From Formosa algae (lineage in GTDB: Bacteria; Bacteroidota; Bacteroidia; Flavobacteriales; Flavobacteriaceae): 64,000 nucleotides of DNA. The stretch is from assembly GCF_001439665.1 (NCBI RefSeq), contig NZ_LMAK01000004.1:1-64000 (forward strand), given 5' to 3'. This document shows positions 16,448 to 25,337 of the stretch, piece by piece. Every line of letters begins with the position of its first letter. Position 1 is the first letter of the stretch. The position numbers and the translations under genes were made by a program. A model generated the notes under the pieces. The model ran no database searches. It saw only the letters and a list, made by a program, of their open reading frames with translations, and was not told where the DNA came from.

Positions 16448-17524
16448 TTATTGAAGTTTTACTTTTGGATCTAACCAAGCATATATGATATCTACAAAAA
16501 TATTGATTATTATGAACAAAAGCGCTATAATTAGCACCGAACCCATAATAACCGGTAAATCTAGAGTATTTAAAGCGTTTACTATTTCTTTTCCTAAGCC
16601 ATTCCATCCAAATACATATTCTACGAATACTGCACCTGCTAGCATGGATGCAAACCAACCCGATATAGCAGTAACAACAGGATTTAAAGCATTCTTTATC
16701 GCATGCTTTTTTATAATCTGATATTCGGTTAAGCCTTTGGCTCTGGCTGTTCTTATAAAATCTTGATTGAAAATTTCTAATAACGAATTTCTCATGAGTT
16801 GAATCACTACAGCCAACGGACGAATTCCTAAGACAATTGCGGGAAGTATTAAGTTTTTCCATTGTAAATGCATAGCTTCTCCGAAATCGTCTAGTTCGTA
16901 TAAACTTCCTGTCATTTCTAAATGCGTGTATTTATGAAGTAGATATCCAAAAACCCAAGCGAATAAAATGGCGCTAAAAAAGGATGGTACACTCATACCA
17001 ATAGTACTTATAAATTGTATGCTTTTATCTAAAAAGGTGTCTTTGTATAAGGCCGAAACGACTCCTAAAACAACACCTATAATTATCGCTATTATAATGG
17101 CCGATACGGCTAGAATAAATGTATTTGGTAAAGTCTCTGCTAAAACACTGCTTACTTTTTTTCCTTGTTTAGTAAAAGATTCTCGTAAATAAGGCGCTTT
17201 TAAAACGACTTGAGTGTTGCTTATATTAAAAAGCGAAATGGCAGTATATTTACCAAGACTTAAAAAGGTATAATCTTTTGGATTTGATGAATGAAACGAG
17301 AGCGGAGATAAATCGTTAACATAATATCCAAATTGGACGGCTAGTGGTTTATCGAAGCCATATTTTTGTTTAATAATGGCTAGTTGCTCGCTGTCTTCAT
17401 TCTGGCCCAACATCATTTGTGCGGGATCTCCTGGTAAGACATTAAATAAAAAAAAGATAACTGTAACTACCCCAAACAATGTTAGTAATGCATAAAACAA
17501 TTTATTTAGAATGTAGTTTAACAC
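16448..17524 (-). CDS. DppB/OppB-type ABC transporter permease
   Basis: 358 aa inner-membrane permease of the peptide/nickel importer family. An N-terminal membrane helix at 8-30 is followed by the characteristic FNVLPGDPAQMMLGQ (about 27-41). A periplasmic insertion (about 50-120) precedes five further helices, and the EAA cytoplasmic loop reads RTARAKGLTEYQIIKKHAIKNAL (about 255-277). Only this permease is present: no second permease, ATPase or binding protein gene adjoins it, so partner subunits must be encoded elsewhere. It lies 10 bp after the DoxX-like gene. Confidence 0.88.
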   Translation of the reverse strand: MLNYILNKLFYALLTLFGVVTVIFFLFNVLPGDPAQMMLGQNEDSEQLAIIKQKYGFDKPLAVQFGYYVNDLSPLSFHSSNPKDYTFLSLGKYTAISLFNISNTQVVLKAPYLRESFTKQGKKVSSVLAETLPNTFILAVSAIIIAIIIGVVLGVVSALYKDTFLDKSIQFISTIGMSVPSFFSAILFAWVFGYLLHKYTHLEMTGSLYELDDFGEAMHLQWKNLILPAIVLGIRPLAVVIQLMRNSLLEIFNQDFIRTARAKGLTEYQIIKKHAIKNALNPVVTAISGWFASMLAGAVFVEYVFGWNGLGKEIVNALNTLDLPVIMGSVLIIALLFIIINIFVDIIYAWLDPKVKLQ

Positions 17525-17534
17525 AGCTTATAGA

Positions 17535-18641
17535 TTAATTCACTTTAATTAGATTTAAATCGTCTACATCGTTCCAGTGTACTTTTTGTATTACCGTTCC
17601 TTTATCTAATATTAATACACCGGGATTAGAACGCACTATGGTTTTTAAAGCGGTTTCGTCTGAGAAGTAAAAATCGAAATTAAAATGATATTCTGCTTTC
17701 AATTTATCTTGAATCTCGTGACCTGAAGCAGTAAGTCCGATCACTTTATAGCCGTTTTCACTCGCTTTGTCTGCAACATTTTTAATGGCTTTTAGTCCTA
17801 AAGATTCCGATTTTTCTAGACTGTAAGCAATGAGTAATACCACATGGTCGTCGTGTAAAATGGCTTCAGTAAAATCTTCTCCATCACGTTCTATTGAAAA
17901 ATCGTGAATAGGTGCCACATAACCAGGATCAATCTCTTTGGTATCCACACTAATAAACTCGCCATCAACCGTAGGGTAAGATCCTTTAGTTGTGATTACT
18001 TTTTCTTCACCATTAATATTAAAAGTCCACATATAGTCTATATCTGCTTTCGGTGCATCTTCTGGTACAATCATATTATCCCATAAATTAGCGCCTACTT
18101 TATAAGGTCTAAAATCTATGGTTGGTAAATGCATTAGGACGTGATATCCAAACCACAAGCAACCAATAAATCCAAACAAAGCTAAAACTGTGGTTTGGAA
18201 TGTGCTAAATACGGGTTTTATGAAACGTATGCCAGAAAATATTATTAGAATCAGGATAAGTAAAACAATGTCTTTAGAGAAGGTTTGCCAAGGTGTTAGT
18301 TTAATAGCATCTCCAAAACAACCACAATCTGTTACTTTATTAAAATAGGCAGAGTAGAAGGTCAGGAACGTAAAAAACAAAATCATGAGTAGTAGACTCC
18401 AAACTGTAAATTTTGCTTTGTATCCAATAAGTAAAAAAATACCCAAGAGGACTTCAAAAATAACCACTAGAATAGAAATAACTAAGGCATAAGGTTCTAA
18501 AGCCGTAAGATTAAGCACTGCGGCACTAAAGTATTCTTCTAGTTTAAAGGAAAACCCAATAGGGTCGTTTAGTTTAATTAAACCTGATATGATGAATAAT
18601 ACACCAACTAAAATTCTACTAATACTTACTATCTTTTTCAT
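17535..18641 (-). CDS. DoxX-like (BT_3928 family) membrane protein with a C-terminal thioredoxin-like domain
   Basis: 368 aa. Residues 1-150 form a four-helix DoxX/MauE-like membrane domain, with a conserved DCGCFGD motif (about 107-113) and a further helix at about 150-170. Residues 190-368 are soluble and resemble a thioredoxin/peroxiredoxin-like fold (HDFSIERDGEDFTEAILHDDHVVLLIAY ... PGVLILDKGTVIQKVHW) but lack a CxxC active site. MauE-like proteins assist disulphide formation. Here the Cys pair of DCGCFGD is the only obvious redox motif. It lies in a run with DUF1599 upstream and the permease downstream. Confidence 0.75.
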   Translation of the reverse strand: MKKIVSISRILVGVLFIISGLIKLNDPIGFSFKLEEYFSAAVLNLTALEPYALVISILVVIFEVLLGIFLLIGYKAKFTVWSLLLMILFFTFLTFYSAYFNKVTDCGCFGDAIKLTPWQTFSKDIVLLILILIIFSGIRFIKPVFSTFQTTVLALFGFIGCLWFGYHVLMHLPTIDFRPYKVGANLWDNMIVPEDAPKADIDYMWTFNINGEEKVITTKGSYPTVDGEFISVDTKEIDPGYVAPIHDFSIERDGEDFTEAILHDDHVVLLIAYSLEKSESLGLKAIKNVADKASENGYKVIGLTASGHEIQDKLKAEYHFNFDFYFSDETALKTIVRSNPGVLILDKGTVIQKVHWNDVDDLNLIKVN

Positions 18642-18686
18642 GAAAATGAGATCTGCTATTATAGGGGATGTTGCGTTCTTTTTATA

Positions 18687-19226
18687 TTATTTTGCGTTTA
18701 AATGAATTAAAGCAAATACAGAATAATTAATCATATCTTGGTAATTAGCATCTATGCCTTCGCTAACCAATGTTTTACCTTTATTATCTTCAATTTGTTT
18801 CACGCGAAGTAATTTCTGAAGAATTAAATCGGTTAAAGAGCTTACACGCATATCTCGCCAAGCTTCTCCATAATCATGGTTTTTATCCATCATTAATTGC
18901 TTGGTTTTCGCTATTTTATCATCGTAAAGGTCTGTGGCTTCAAGTGTACTTAAATCAGGTTGCGTAGCCACACCTTTATCTAACTGAATTAATGCCATAA
19001 TGCAATAGTTTATAACACCTATAAATTCAGAAATTTCATCTTCATCAACTTTTCTAACATCATTTTCTTGTAATCCTCGTATACGTTGTGCTTTTATAAA
19101 AATTTGATCGGTTAAAGATGGAAGTCTTAAAATACGCCAAGCACAACCATAATCTTTCATCTTGTTTATAAATAAACTTCTACAGATGGTTATTACAGCG
19201 TCGTATTGTTTTGAGGTATCTTGCAT
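18687..19226 (-). CDS. DUF1599 protein (two internal repeats)
   Basis: 179 aa cytosolic protein built from two similar halves: KMKDYGCAWRILRLPSLTDQ (about 17-36) and KNHDYGEAWRDMRVSSLTDL (about 113-132). Both carry the pattern K-x-x-D-Y-G-x-A-W-R-x-x-R-x-x-SLTD. This matches DUF1599, a Bacteroidota-enriched family of unknown function. The conserved charged residues in each half could bind a nucleotide or metal, but this is not established. It is divergent from folP across a 73-bp gap and heads the minus-strand run toward tpiA. Confidence 0.82.
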   Translation of the reverse strand: MQDTSKQYDAVITICRSLFINKMKDYGCAWRILRLPSLTDQIFIKAQRIRGLQENDVRKVDEDEISEFIGVINYCIMALIQLDKGVATQPDLSTLEATDLYDDKIAKTKQLMMDKNHDYGEAWRDMRVSSLTDLILQKLLRVKQIEDNKGKTLVSEGIDANYQDMINYSVFALIHLNAK

Positions 19227-19299
19227 ATATTGAATTGAATTTTCCGTAAATTTCGCACAATTTAATGGAATAACAAACTTTAAACATTTCTAATCTGTT

Positions 19300-20130
19300 T
19301 TGAATAAAACAATAAACTGCAAAGGCCAACTTATCGATATCTCTTCCCCAAGTGTGATGGGAATTTTAAATCTAACTCCAGATTCTTTTTACGATGGTGG
19401 AAGTTATAAAAATGAAGCTGATATTATTGCTCAGGTGAAGCAGATGCTTGATGAAGGTGCTACGTTTATAGATGTTGGTGCATACAGTTCCAGACCTAAT
19501 GCAGATCATGTAAGTGAATCTGAAGAATTAGCGCGTATTTTACCTGTTTTAGAGCTACTTATAAAAACGTTTCCAGATGTAATAATATCTGTAGATACGT
19601 TTAGAAGTGGTGTCGCTAAGCTTTGTATTGAAGCTGGAGCAGCTCTAATAAACGATATTTCTGCAGGACAGTTAGATCCGTTAATGTTAGAGACGGTAGG
19701 CAAGTTAAAAGTACCATACATCATGATGCATATGTTGGGTACACCTCAAACCATGCAGCAACACACTAATTATAAAGATTTAATAAAAGAGCTATTATTT
19801 TATTTTTCTGAACGTATCGCTCTAGCAAAACAACATGGGATTATAGATATTATTATAGATCCAGGATTTGGATTCTCAAAAACCTTGCAGCAAAACTTTG
19901 AATTGTTAGACGAATTAGAACTTTTACAAATTGCAGATTTACCCATGTTGGTTGGTGCTTCTCGAAAATCTATGATTTATAAAACCTTGGAAATATCGCC
20001 ACAAGATGCTTTAAATGGCACCACAGTCATTAATACCATTAGCTTGCAGAAAGGCGCTTCTATTCTAAGAGTGCATGATGTTAAAGCCGCCATGGAGTGT
20101 ATAACGCTTGTAAATGCCCTAAAACAATAA
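19300..20130 (+). CDS. folP: Dihydropteroate synthase
   Basis: 276 aa TIM-barrel enzyme joining p-aminobenzoate to the hydroxymethyl-dihydropterin pyrophosphate in folate synthesis; target of sulphonamides. Motifs are VMGILNLTPDSFYDGG (about 19-34), GATFIDVGAYSSRP (about 54-67, normally GGESTRP), LINDISAG and VGASRKSMIY. The frame opens at a TTG (19300) giving MNKTINCKGQ. No ATG lies upstream in frame before a stop, and family alignment supports this start. It begins a three-gene unit with a lipoprotein gene (1-bp gap) and cdaA. Confidence 0.95.
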   Translation: MNKTINCKGQLIDISSPSVMGILNLTPDSFYDGGSYKNEADIIAQVKQMLDEGATFIDVGAYSSRPNADHVSESEELARILPVLELLIKTFPDVIISVDTFRSGVAKLCIEAGAALINDISAGQLDPLMLETVGKLKVPYIMMHMLGTPQTMQQHTNYKDLIKELLFYFSERIALAKQHGIIDIIIDPGFGFSKTLQQNFELLDELELLQIADLPMLVGASRKSMIYKTLEISPQDALNGTTVINTISLQKGASILRVHDVKAAMECITLVNALKQ

Positions 20131-20131
20131 T

Positions 20132-20782
20132 ATGAAACCATTATTAATTATTTTAATATTAAGCCTGTGTTTGTCTTGTGGAAGCGATAAGGAATTGCAA
20201 CTAGCAGAGATACAACATTCGGAGATCAAGGAGGTTTTAGATGTGTCTCCGGCATATATTTTTTATAATACAAAAGCAGAAGATAGTGTAGAGTTAAACA
20301 AGCAAAATTTAATTAGTACTACCAATTGGTTGGTTAACATAGATAAACGTTTAACGTTACAGCAAGCTATTCCAGTAGTTATTGGTTTACAAGAAAAAAA
20401 GCGAAATGCATCTCATAAAAAGAAAGGGGTAAAGAATTATTTTACGGCATTTAATCCCGAGGTAAAGAATTTACGTTTTATAGAGTTTACAAAAGTTCAT
20501 TATCATGTAAATACTACAATAGAGGCTTATGTAAAGACTTTAGATGATCAGGCTGAAGTTTTAACTTTTAATAGAAATGACGTTACGTTCCAAGAGAAGC
20601 AATTAACAGTTGATGCATTTGTAAATCGTTTAAAAACGGCTCCAAACCAGGGACATGTTTTTGTTTTAAATTTTGAAAATCAATTGAGTTTTCAGGAGTA
20701 TTTACACATAAAAGATTTACTTTTAACAGTTAAAAATACAGCTGTATTAATACATACAAACGAGTTTATTTACAAATCATAG
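20132..20782 (+). CDS. Putative lipoprotein between folP and cdaA
   Basis: 216 aa, not recognised as a named family. A lipoprotein signal peptide (1-16) ends in the lipobox LSLCLSC (Cys16), and the mature part is alpha/beta with no transmembrane segment. It follows folP by a single base, and cdaA begins 28 bp later, so the three genes are likely one transcript. CdaA has a membrane-embedded N-terminus and in Firmicutes is controlled by the membrane protein CdaR. Whether this lipoprotein plays a comparable role is only a suggestion from position. Confidence 0.7.
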   Translation: MKPLLIILILSLCLSCGSDKELQLAEIQHSEIKEVLDVSPAYIFYNTKAEDSVELNKQNLISTTNWLVNIDKRLTLQQAIPVVIGLQEKKRNASHKKKGVKNYFTAFNPEVKNLRFIEFTKVHYHVNTTIEAYVKTLDDQAEVLTFNRNDVTFQEKQLTVDAFVNRLKTAPNQGHVFVLNFENQLSFQEYLHIKDLLLTVKNTAVLIHTNEFIYKS

Positions 20783-20809
20783 ATTGTTACATTTATAAAA
20801 AATAGTCCT

Positions 20810-21595
20810 TTGGAAATCTTTAGAGACCTTTTAAAATTTACACTAATAGACATTATAGATGTCTTTCTCGTAGCACTGTTACTTTACTATGTTTACAAAT
20901 TAGTAAAAGGGACTGTGGCCATAAATATTTTTATAGGTATTGTAATTATTTACATTATTTGGAAGGTTACAGAAGCCTTACATATGCAGCTGTTAAGTAA
21001 TATTCTTGGCGGATTTATAAGTGTGGGGATGTTTGCCTTGATTGTGGTATTTCAGCAAGAATTACGTAAGTTTTTATTAATGATTGGATCTACAAATTTT
21101 AGCAAAAGTGGTCATTTGTTTAAACAATTAAAATTTCTTCAAACAGAAAGTAATAATAGTACAGATGTAGATGCTATTCTTTCGGCATGTACTAAAATGG
21201 CTTCTACAAATACTGGGGCTTTAATTGTTTTTGAGCGAAATAACAACCTCGATTTTTTAGCTCAAACCGGAGACGAAATGAATATTACGGTTACCGAGCC
21301 TATTATAGAAAGTATTTTCTTTAAAAATAGTCCGTTACACGATGGAGCTATTATTATAGCAGAGAATATTGTAAAAGCTACACGTGTAATATTACCCGTA
21401 AATAACGATAAAAATTTACCACAGCGCTTTGGGTTACGTCATAGGGCGGCTGTTGGTGTTTGTGAAAAAACTGATGCGCTAGCCTTAGTGGTGAGTGAAG
21501 AGACTGGGCAAATTTCTTATTTTAAAAATGGAGAGTTTATCATGTTTAACTCTATTGAAGAGCTCAAAGGTATTATTAAAGAAGATCTGGTTTAA
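20810..21595 (+). CDS. cdaA: Diadenylate cyclase (c-di-AMP synthase) CdaA
   Basis: 261 aa. The N-terminal part has three membrane helices (about 12-85), followed by the DisA_N/DAC catalytic domain (about 105-245). The DGA motif appears in SPLHDGAII (about 177) and the RHR motif in GLRHRAAVG (about 208), both needed to condense two ATP into cyclic di-AMP. The start is a TTG at 20810 (reading MEIFRDLLKF), which is the usual beginning of the family. The stop overlaps that of the convergent ABC exporter within one TTAA. Confidence 0.95.
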   Translation: MEIFRDLLKFTLIDIIDVFLVALLLYYVYKLVKGTVAINIFIGIVIIYIIWKVTEALHMQLLSNILGGFISVGMFALIVVFQQELRKFLLMIGSTNFSKSGHLFKQLKFLQTESNNSTDVDAILSACTKMASTNTGALIVFERNNNLDFLAQTGDEMNITVTEPIIESIFFKNSPLHDGAIIIAENIVKATRVILPVNNDKNLPQRFGLRHRAAVGVCEKTDALALVVSEETGQISYFKNGEFIMFNSIEELKGIIKEDLV

Positions 21596-23358
21596 GCAGA
21601 GATTTCTTTCATAAACTGTACTTCGTATAAATTTTTATAATAGCCATTTTCTGTTTTAAGTAATTCGCTATGTGTGCCTTGTTCTACAATTTCTCCAGCA
21701 TCCATAACAATAATTTTATCGGCTTTAATAATCGTGGCTAATCGGTGAGCAATTACTATAGATGTTCTTCCTTTTGTAATTTTATCTGTCGCAGTTTGTA
21801 TGAGTTGTTCTGAATAGGAATCTACAGAAGATGTTGCTTCATCTAGCACTAAAATACTAGGATTGGTTACGTAAGCACGTAAAAATGAAATTAATTGACG
21901 CTGACCAGAAGATAGCATGACACCACGTTCTTTAACGTTGTAGTTATAACCATTAGGCAGGCTCGAAATAAAATCGTGTACACCTATATCTTTGGCGGCT
22001 TGAATAACTTGGGCTTCAGTAATGTCGGGATTATTTAATGTAATATTATTTAAAATAGTGTCTGCAAACAAAAATACGTCTTGCAGTACTACGGCAATTT
22101 GAGATCGTAAAGACACTAAAGAGAATGTTTTTATGTCTTTAGAATCTATCAAAATTTTGCCTTTATCAATCTCGTAAAAACGATTTAATAAATTGATTAT
22201 TGTAGATTTTCCAGCACCTGTAGCACCAACAATTGCTACGGTTTGCCCTGCTTTAACATCTAGCGAAATGTCTTTTAAAACTACCTCGTTTTCAATATAG
22301 CTGAAACGTACATTTTTAAATATAATATCGCCTTTAAACTGATTGGCAATTAGTGTACCTGTATCATCTATTTGCGATTTAGTGTCTATCACTTTAAAGA
22401 CTCTGGTGGCTGCAACCATTCCCATCTGGAAGGTGTTAAACTTATCGGCAATTTGTCTTAAGGGTCTAAATAACATTGGAATCATCATCACAAATGCGGT
22501 TAAATCTCCTAAAGAAGAAGAGTTATGCATTACCGCATCTAAGCCTCCATACCAAGCCACTAAACCAATAGTAATAGATCCAGAAAGTTCTGCGATAGGG
22601 AAGAAGATCGAGTTGTACCACACCGTTTTTAACCATCCTTTTTTATGACGTTCGTTTATAGCTTTAAAGTGTTTGTATTCGGTATCTTCTCTTGTAAATA
22701 ATTGAAGAATCTTCATTCCAGTCACTCGTTCTTGTACAAAAGAATTCAGGTTCGATATTTCTGTACGCACTTCTTCGAAAGCTTTTTTCATGTATTTCTG
22801 AAAAATACGGGTCGCATATAAAACCAACGGTAACATTAAGAAGACAATTAAACTTAATTTCCAATTTATAAAAACCATAACGCCGGCCACAACAACCATG
22901 GTTAACGAGTCTCTAAAAATCATGAATAAACCTTCTCCAAAAATATCAGCAATACGCTCCATGTCGGTTACAGAACGTGTAATTAAAACACCAACAGAAG
23001 AATTGTCATAATACTTCATTTTAAAACGAAGCATATGGTTAAACAATTTTACACGAATATCTTTTACCACACTTTGACCTAACCAACCGGAATAGTAAAT
23101 GAAAATAAGCTGAAACGAGACTTCGAAAACTAAAAGCGCTAACATAACTAATATGTAAGGAAAGAAACCTTCAAGTGTTTTAGTCGAAATATTATTATCT
23201 ATGGCTTGTTGTAAAATATAGGGTCTTAGTGCGCCAAATATGGCTAATAACACTACAGATATAAAGACACCAATAAAGACTTTGTTGTAGGGTTTTATAT
23301 ACTCTAAAAGACGTTTAAACAAACTTAAATCTATACTATTTTTTTTTGTGTTATCCAT
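21592..23358 (-). CDS. MsbA/MdlB-like ABC exporter (fused membrane and ATPase domains)
   Basis: 588 aa half-transporter. Six membrane helices (about 15-320) are followed by an ATPase domain (about 340-588) with Walker A VGATGAGKST, signature LSSGQRQLIS (a variant of LSGGQ), Walker B SILVLDEATSSVD and a switch His in IVIAHRLATI. It should act as a homodimer. The substrate could be lipid or drug; the SSGQ signature variant is shared by many Bacteroidota MdlB-like exporters. It lies directly downstream of truA (adjacent codons), so the two are likely co-transcribed. Confidence 0.92.
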   Translation of the reverse strand: MDNTKKNSIDLSLFKRLLEYIKPYNKVFIGVFISVVLLAIFGALRPYILQQAIDNNISTKTLEGFFPYILVMLALLVFEVSFQLIFIYYSGWLGQSVVKDIRVKLFNHMLRFKMKYYDNSSVGVLITRSVTDMERIADIFGEGLFMIFRDSLTMVVVAGVMVFINWKLSLIVFLMLPLVLYATRIFQKYMKKAFEEVRTEISNLNSFVQERVTGMKILQLFTREDTEYKHFKAINERHKKGWLKTVWYNSIFFPIAELSGSITIGLVAWYGGLDAVMHNSSSLGDLTAFVMMIPMLFRPLRQIADKFNTFQMGMVAATRVFKVIDTKSQIDDTGTLIANQFKGDIIFKNVRFSYIENEVVLKDISLDVKAGQTVAIVGATGAGKSTIINLLNRFYEIDKGKILIDSKDIKTFSLVSLRSQIAVVLQDVFLFADTILNNITLNNPDITEAQVIQAAKDIGVHDFISSLPNGYNYNVKERGVMLSSGQRQLISFLRAYVTNPSILVLDEATSSVDSYSEQLIQTATDKITKGRTSIVIAHRLATIIKADKIIVMDAGEIVEQGTHSELLKTENGYYKNLYEVQFMKEISA

Positions 23359-24102
23359 TTATAATATTATCGATTCTGGGTAAGTAATGTGGGTTAAATA
23401 CAAGCCTTTTGCGGGTACAGAATACCCAGCTTCGCTTCTGCTTTTTGATGAGATAATGCGATGAATATCTTCAACATCAAGTTTGTTTAAACCTACATTT
23501 ATTAACGTGCCTACTATGGCGCGCACCATGTTTCTTAAAAACCTATCTGCTGTAATGGTAAAATGTAATTCTGTATCTACAACTTCTAAATGCACCGCCA
23601 TAATATCACAATTATATGTTTTTACATCGGTATTGCTTTTAGAAAAACACTGAAAATCTTTATATGCTAATAATAAATTTGCAGCAGTTTTCATATGTTC
23701 AACATTCAGTTTTGGTTTTACCCAATAAGCTTCTTCAAAATTAAATACATTTTTTTGAAGTGCAATGCGATATAAATACGTTCTGCTTGTCGCATGAAAT
23801 CGGGTGTGTGCATCTGCTTTAACTTTAAAAATGCGGTGTATAGCCACATCTTTAGGCAAATAAGAGTTTAACTTATATTGTAATTCTTCGCTATTAAAGG
23901 TGTCTTCAAAATCAAAATGTGCGAACATTTGTTTGGCGTGTACACCTGTATCTGTTCTTCCCGCTCCCATAATGGCAATTTTCTGTTTTAAAATTACAGA
24001 TAAAGCCGTCTCAATAACCTCTTGTACAGAAATGGCATTGGGCTGATTTTGCCAACCGTGATAGGCTTTTCCGTTATAAGAAAGTTCTAAAAAATATCTC
24101 AA
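23359..24102 (-). CDS. truA: tRNA pseudouridine(38-40) synthase TruA
   Basis: 247 aa, converting uridines 38-40 of the tRNA anticodon arm to pseudouridine. The catalytic Asp lies in GAGRTDTGVHAKQM; other family stretches are YNGKAYHGWQNQP and FLRNMVRAIVGTLINVG. The open frame extends back to an ATG at 24207, but that would overlap the divergent phosphoesterase and add about 35 residues unlike TruA. The TTG at 24102 (LRYFLELSYNG, read with Met) gives the normal length. A promoter -7 element TATCTTTG (minus strand, 24139-24132) sits inside the longer frame, which also favours the short start. Confidence 0.93.
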   Translation of the reverse strand: MRYFLELSYNGKAYHGWQNQPNAISVQEVIETALSVILKQKIAIMGAGRTDTGVHAKQMFAHFDFEDTFNSEELQYKLNSYLPKDVAIHRIFKVKADAHTRFHATSRTYLYRIALQKNVFNFEEAYWVKPKLNVEHMKTAANLLLAYKDFQCFSKSNTDVKTYNCDIMAVHLEVVDTELHFTITADRFLRNMVRAIVGTLINVGLNKLDVEDIHRIISSKSRSEAGYSVPAKGLYLTHITYPESIIL

Positions 24103-24131
24103 GAATAATCGTATTTTTGTTATTGAATCTA

Positions 24132-24139
24132 CAAAGATA
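24132..24139 (-). promoter_or_regulatory. -7 element (TATCTTTG) for the truA-ABC exporter unit
   Basis: On the minus strand TATCTTTG matches TAnnTTTG and lies about 30 bp upstream of the preferred truA start at 24102. A plus-strand TATTTTTG at 24112-24119 may serve the divergent phosphoesterase gene. No strong -33 TTG was recognised for either. Confidence 0.4.
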
Positions 24140-24176
24140 ATTAGTTTTACTAGTTTGAACTCACAATATTCTCTTA

Positions 24177-24668
24177 ATGACAAAAATCCTTTTACTTTCA
24201 GATACACATAGCTATATAGATGATGATGTCTTGAAATATGTAAAACAAGCTGATGAGGTTTGGCACGCAGGTGATATAGGCGATTTAAAGGTTACAGATG
24301 CTATTGAAGCGCTAAAACCTTTACGAGCTGTATATGGTAATATAGACGATGCGCAAGTACGACGAGTATTTCCAGAACATAACAGGTTTATGTGCGAAGG
24401 TGTAGATGTTTGGATTACGCATATTGGAGGCTATCCTAACCGCTATAATATTCGTGTAAAAGACGAGATTAAAGCCAATCCGCCAAAACTGTTTATTTGT
24501 GGACACTCGCATATTTTAAAAGTTATGCCCGATAAAAAGTTGAAATTATTACATATGAATCCTGGTGCAATTGGTAAACATGGATTTCATAAAGTACGAA
24601 CCATGTTGCGATTCACTATAGAGGGGGCAGAAATTAAAGACTTAGAAGTTATCGAGTTTAAAAAATAA
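24177..24668 (+). CDS. YfcE/MJ0936-type metallophosphoesterase
   Basis: 163 aa calcineurin-like phosphoesterase of the YfcE group. The metal-binding motifs are complete: LLSDTHSY (D-x-H), HAGDIGD (GD), VYGNIDD (GN), ITHIGG and FICGHSHI (GHSH). The usual substrates are phosphodiesters tested in vitro; the physiological role is often unknown. It is a single gene, divergent from truA and ending in a strong terminator. Length and motifs match the family closely. Confidence 0.93.
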   Translation: MTKILLLSDTHSYIDDDVLKYVKQADEVWHAGDIGDLKVTDAIEALKPLRAVYGNIDDAQVRRVFPEHNRFMCEGVDVWITHIGGYPNRYNIRVKDEIKANPPKLFICGHSHILKVMPDKKLKLLHMNPGAIGKHGFHKVRTMLRFTIEGAEIKDLEVIEFKK

Positions 24669-24697
24669 AAACCCGAAGCACAACCTTCGGGTTTTTT
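24669..24697 (+). terminator. Rho-independent terminator
   Basis: The stem AAACCCGAAG (24669-24678) and CTTCGGGTTT (24685-24694) is followed by a T-run. It ends the phosphoesterase gene and its A-run side could also stop the convergent DUF4293 gene. Confidence 0.9.
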
Positions 24698-24727
24698 ACA
24701 CGCACTAATACTACTAAGATATAAGGT

Positions 24728-25138
24728 TTAACGTAATCTATCTACAGATTTTACAAGATCTTCATCCTTCTTAATGGCCTTATTAGCTAACACTAATAAC
24801 ACGATAGAAATAATAGGAAGGAACATCCCAATACCTTTCTCTGAAACGTTAGTTTCTCCAGATAAGTTTAGAGATTGATACACGAAAAACACTATTAAAA
24901 AAAAGTTTAATATGATGTTTAGACGCCCCAATACAAATTGAAGCTTTCTATTTGAGTACATAAATAGAGATACTAACGCCAGCAAAGCAGATCCTAAAAA
25001 TAAGCCTAGGCTTAATAAGTTGTCTGTAGCATATACTAAAGCTCCTTCTGTATTGGTCCATAAATTAAACACAAATATAAGTCCGCCACTTACAATAGCG
25101 GTTAAAAGAAGGTATATAGTTTGTATACGTTGTATCAT
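24728..25138 (-). CDS. DUF4293 membrane protein
   Basis: 136 aa with four predicted membrane helices (about 7-27, 42-60, 68-86 and 104-122). It starts MIQRIQTIYLLL, the hallmark of the Bacteroidota family DUF4293, whose function is unknown. The frame is open back to 25231, but the extra 31 residues are unlike the family, so the ATG at 25138 is preferred. It lies divergently from rho with a 200-bp gap, a frequent arrangement in Flavobacteriia. Confidence 0.85.
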   Translation of the reverse strand: MIQRIQTIYLLLTAIVSGGLIFVFNLWTNTEGALVYATDNLLSLGLFLGSALLALVSLFMYSNRKLQFVLGRLNIILNFFLIVFFVYQSLNLSGETNVSEKGIGMFLPIISIVLLVLANKAIKKDEDLVKSVDRLR

Positions 25139-25337
25139 TCGTTTTTTATAAACTAGACAGCAAAAATAGGAGTTTCTTTGAGAATATTTATATAATTTAT
25201 TAAAATAAAAGTTGTATAATTGCAATAACAATGTACAACACTCTTTGTTTTAGATTGTTAATTCTTCAGAATAAGATCATATTTTCTTCAGAATAATTCA
25301 ATATTTAAATTCTAATCAAATATTCAATTGAACATCA

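Noticed and set aside
16440-16862. 140-codon minus-strand ORF inside the permease gene
   Set aside because: The other frame encodes the clear DppB-like permease; this one is Cys/Arg/Ser-rich and typical of a shadow frame.
24103-24207. N-terminal extension of truA
   Set aside because: It overlaps the divergent phosphoesterase gene, contains a promoter -7 element and adds residues unlike TruA; the TTG at 24102 fits.
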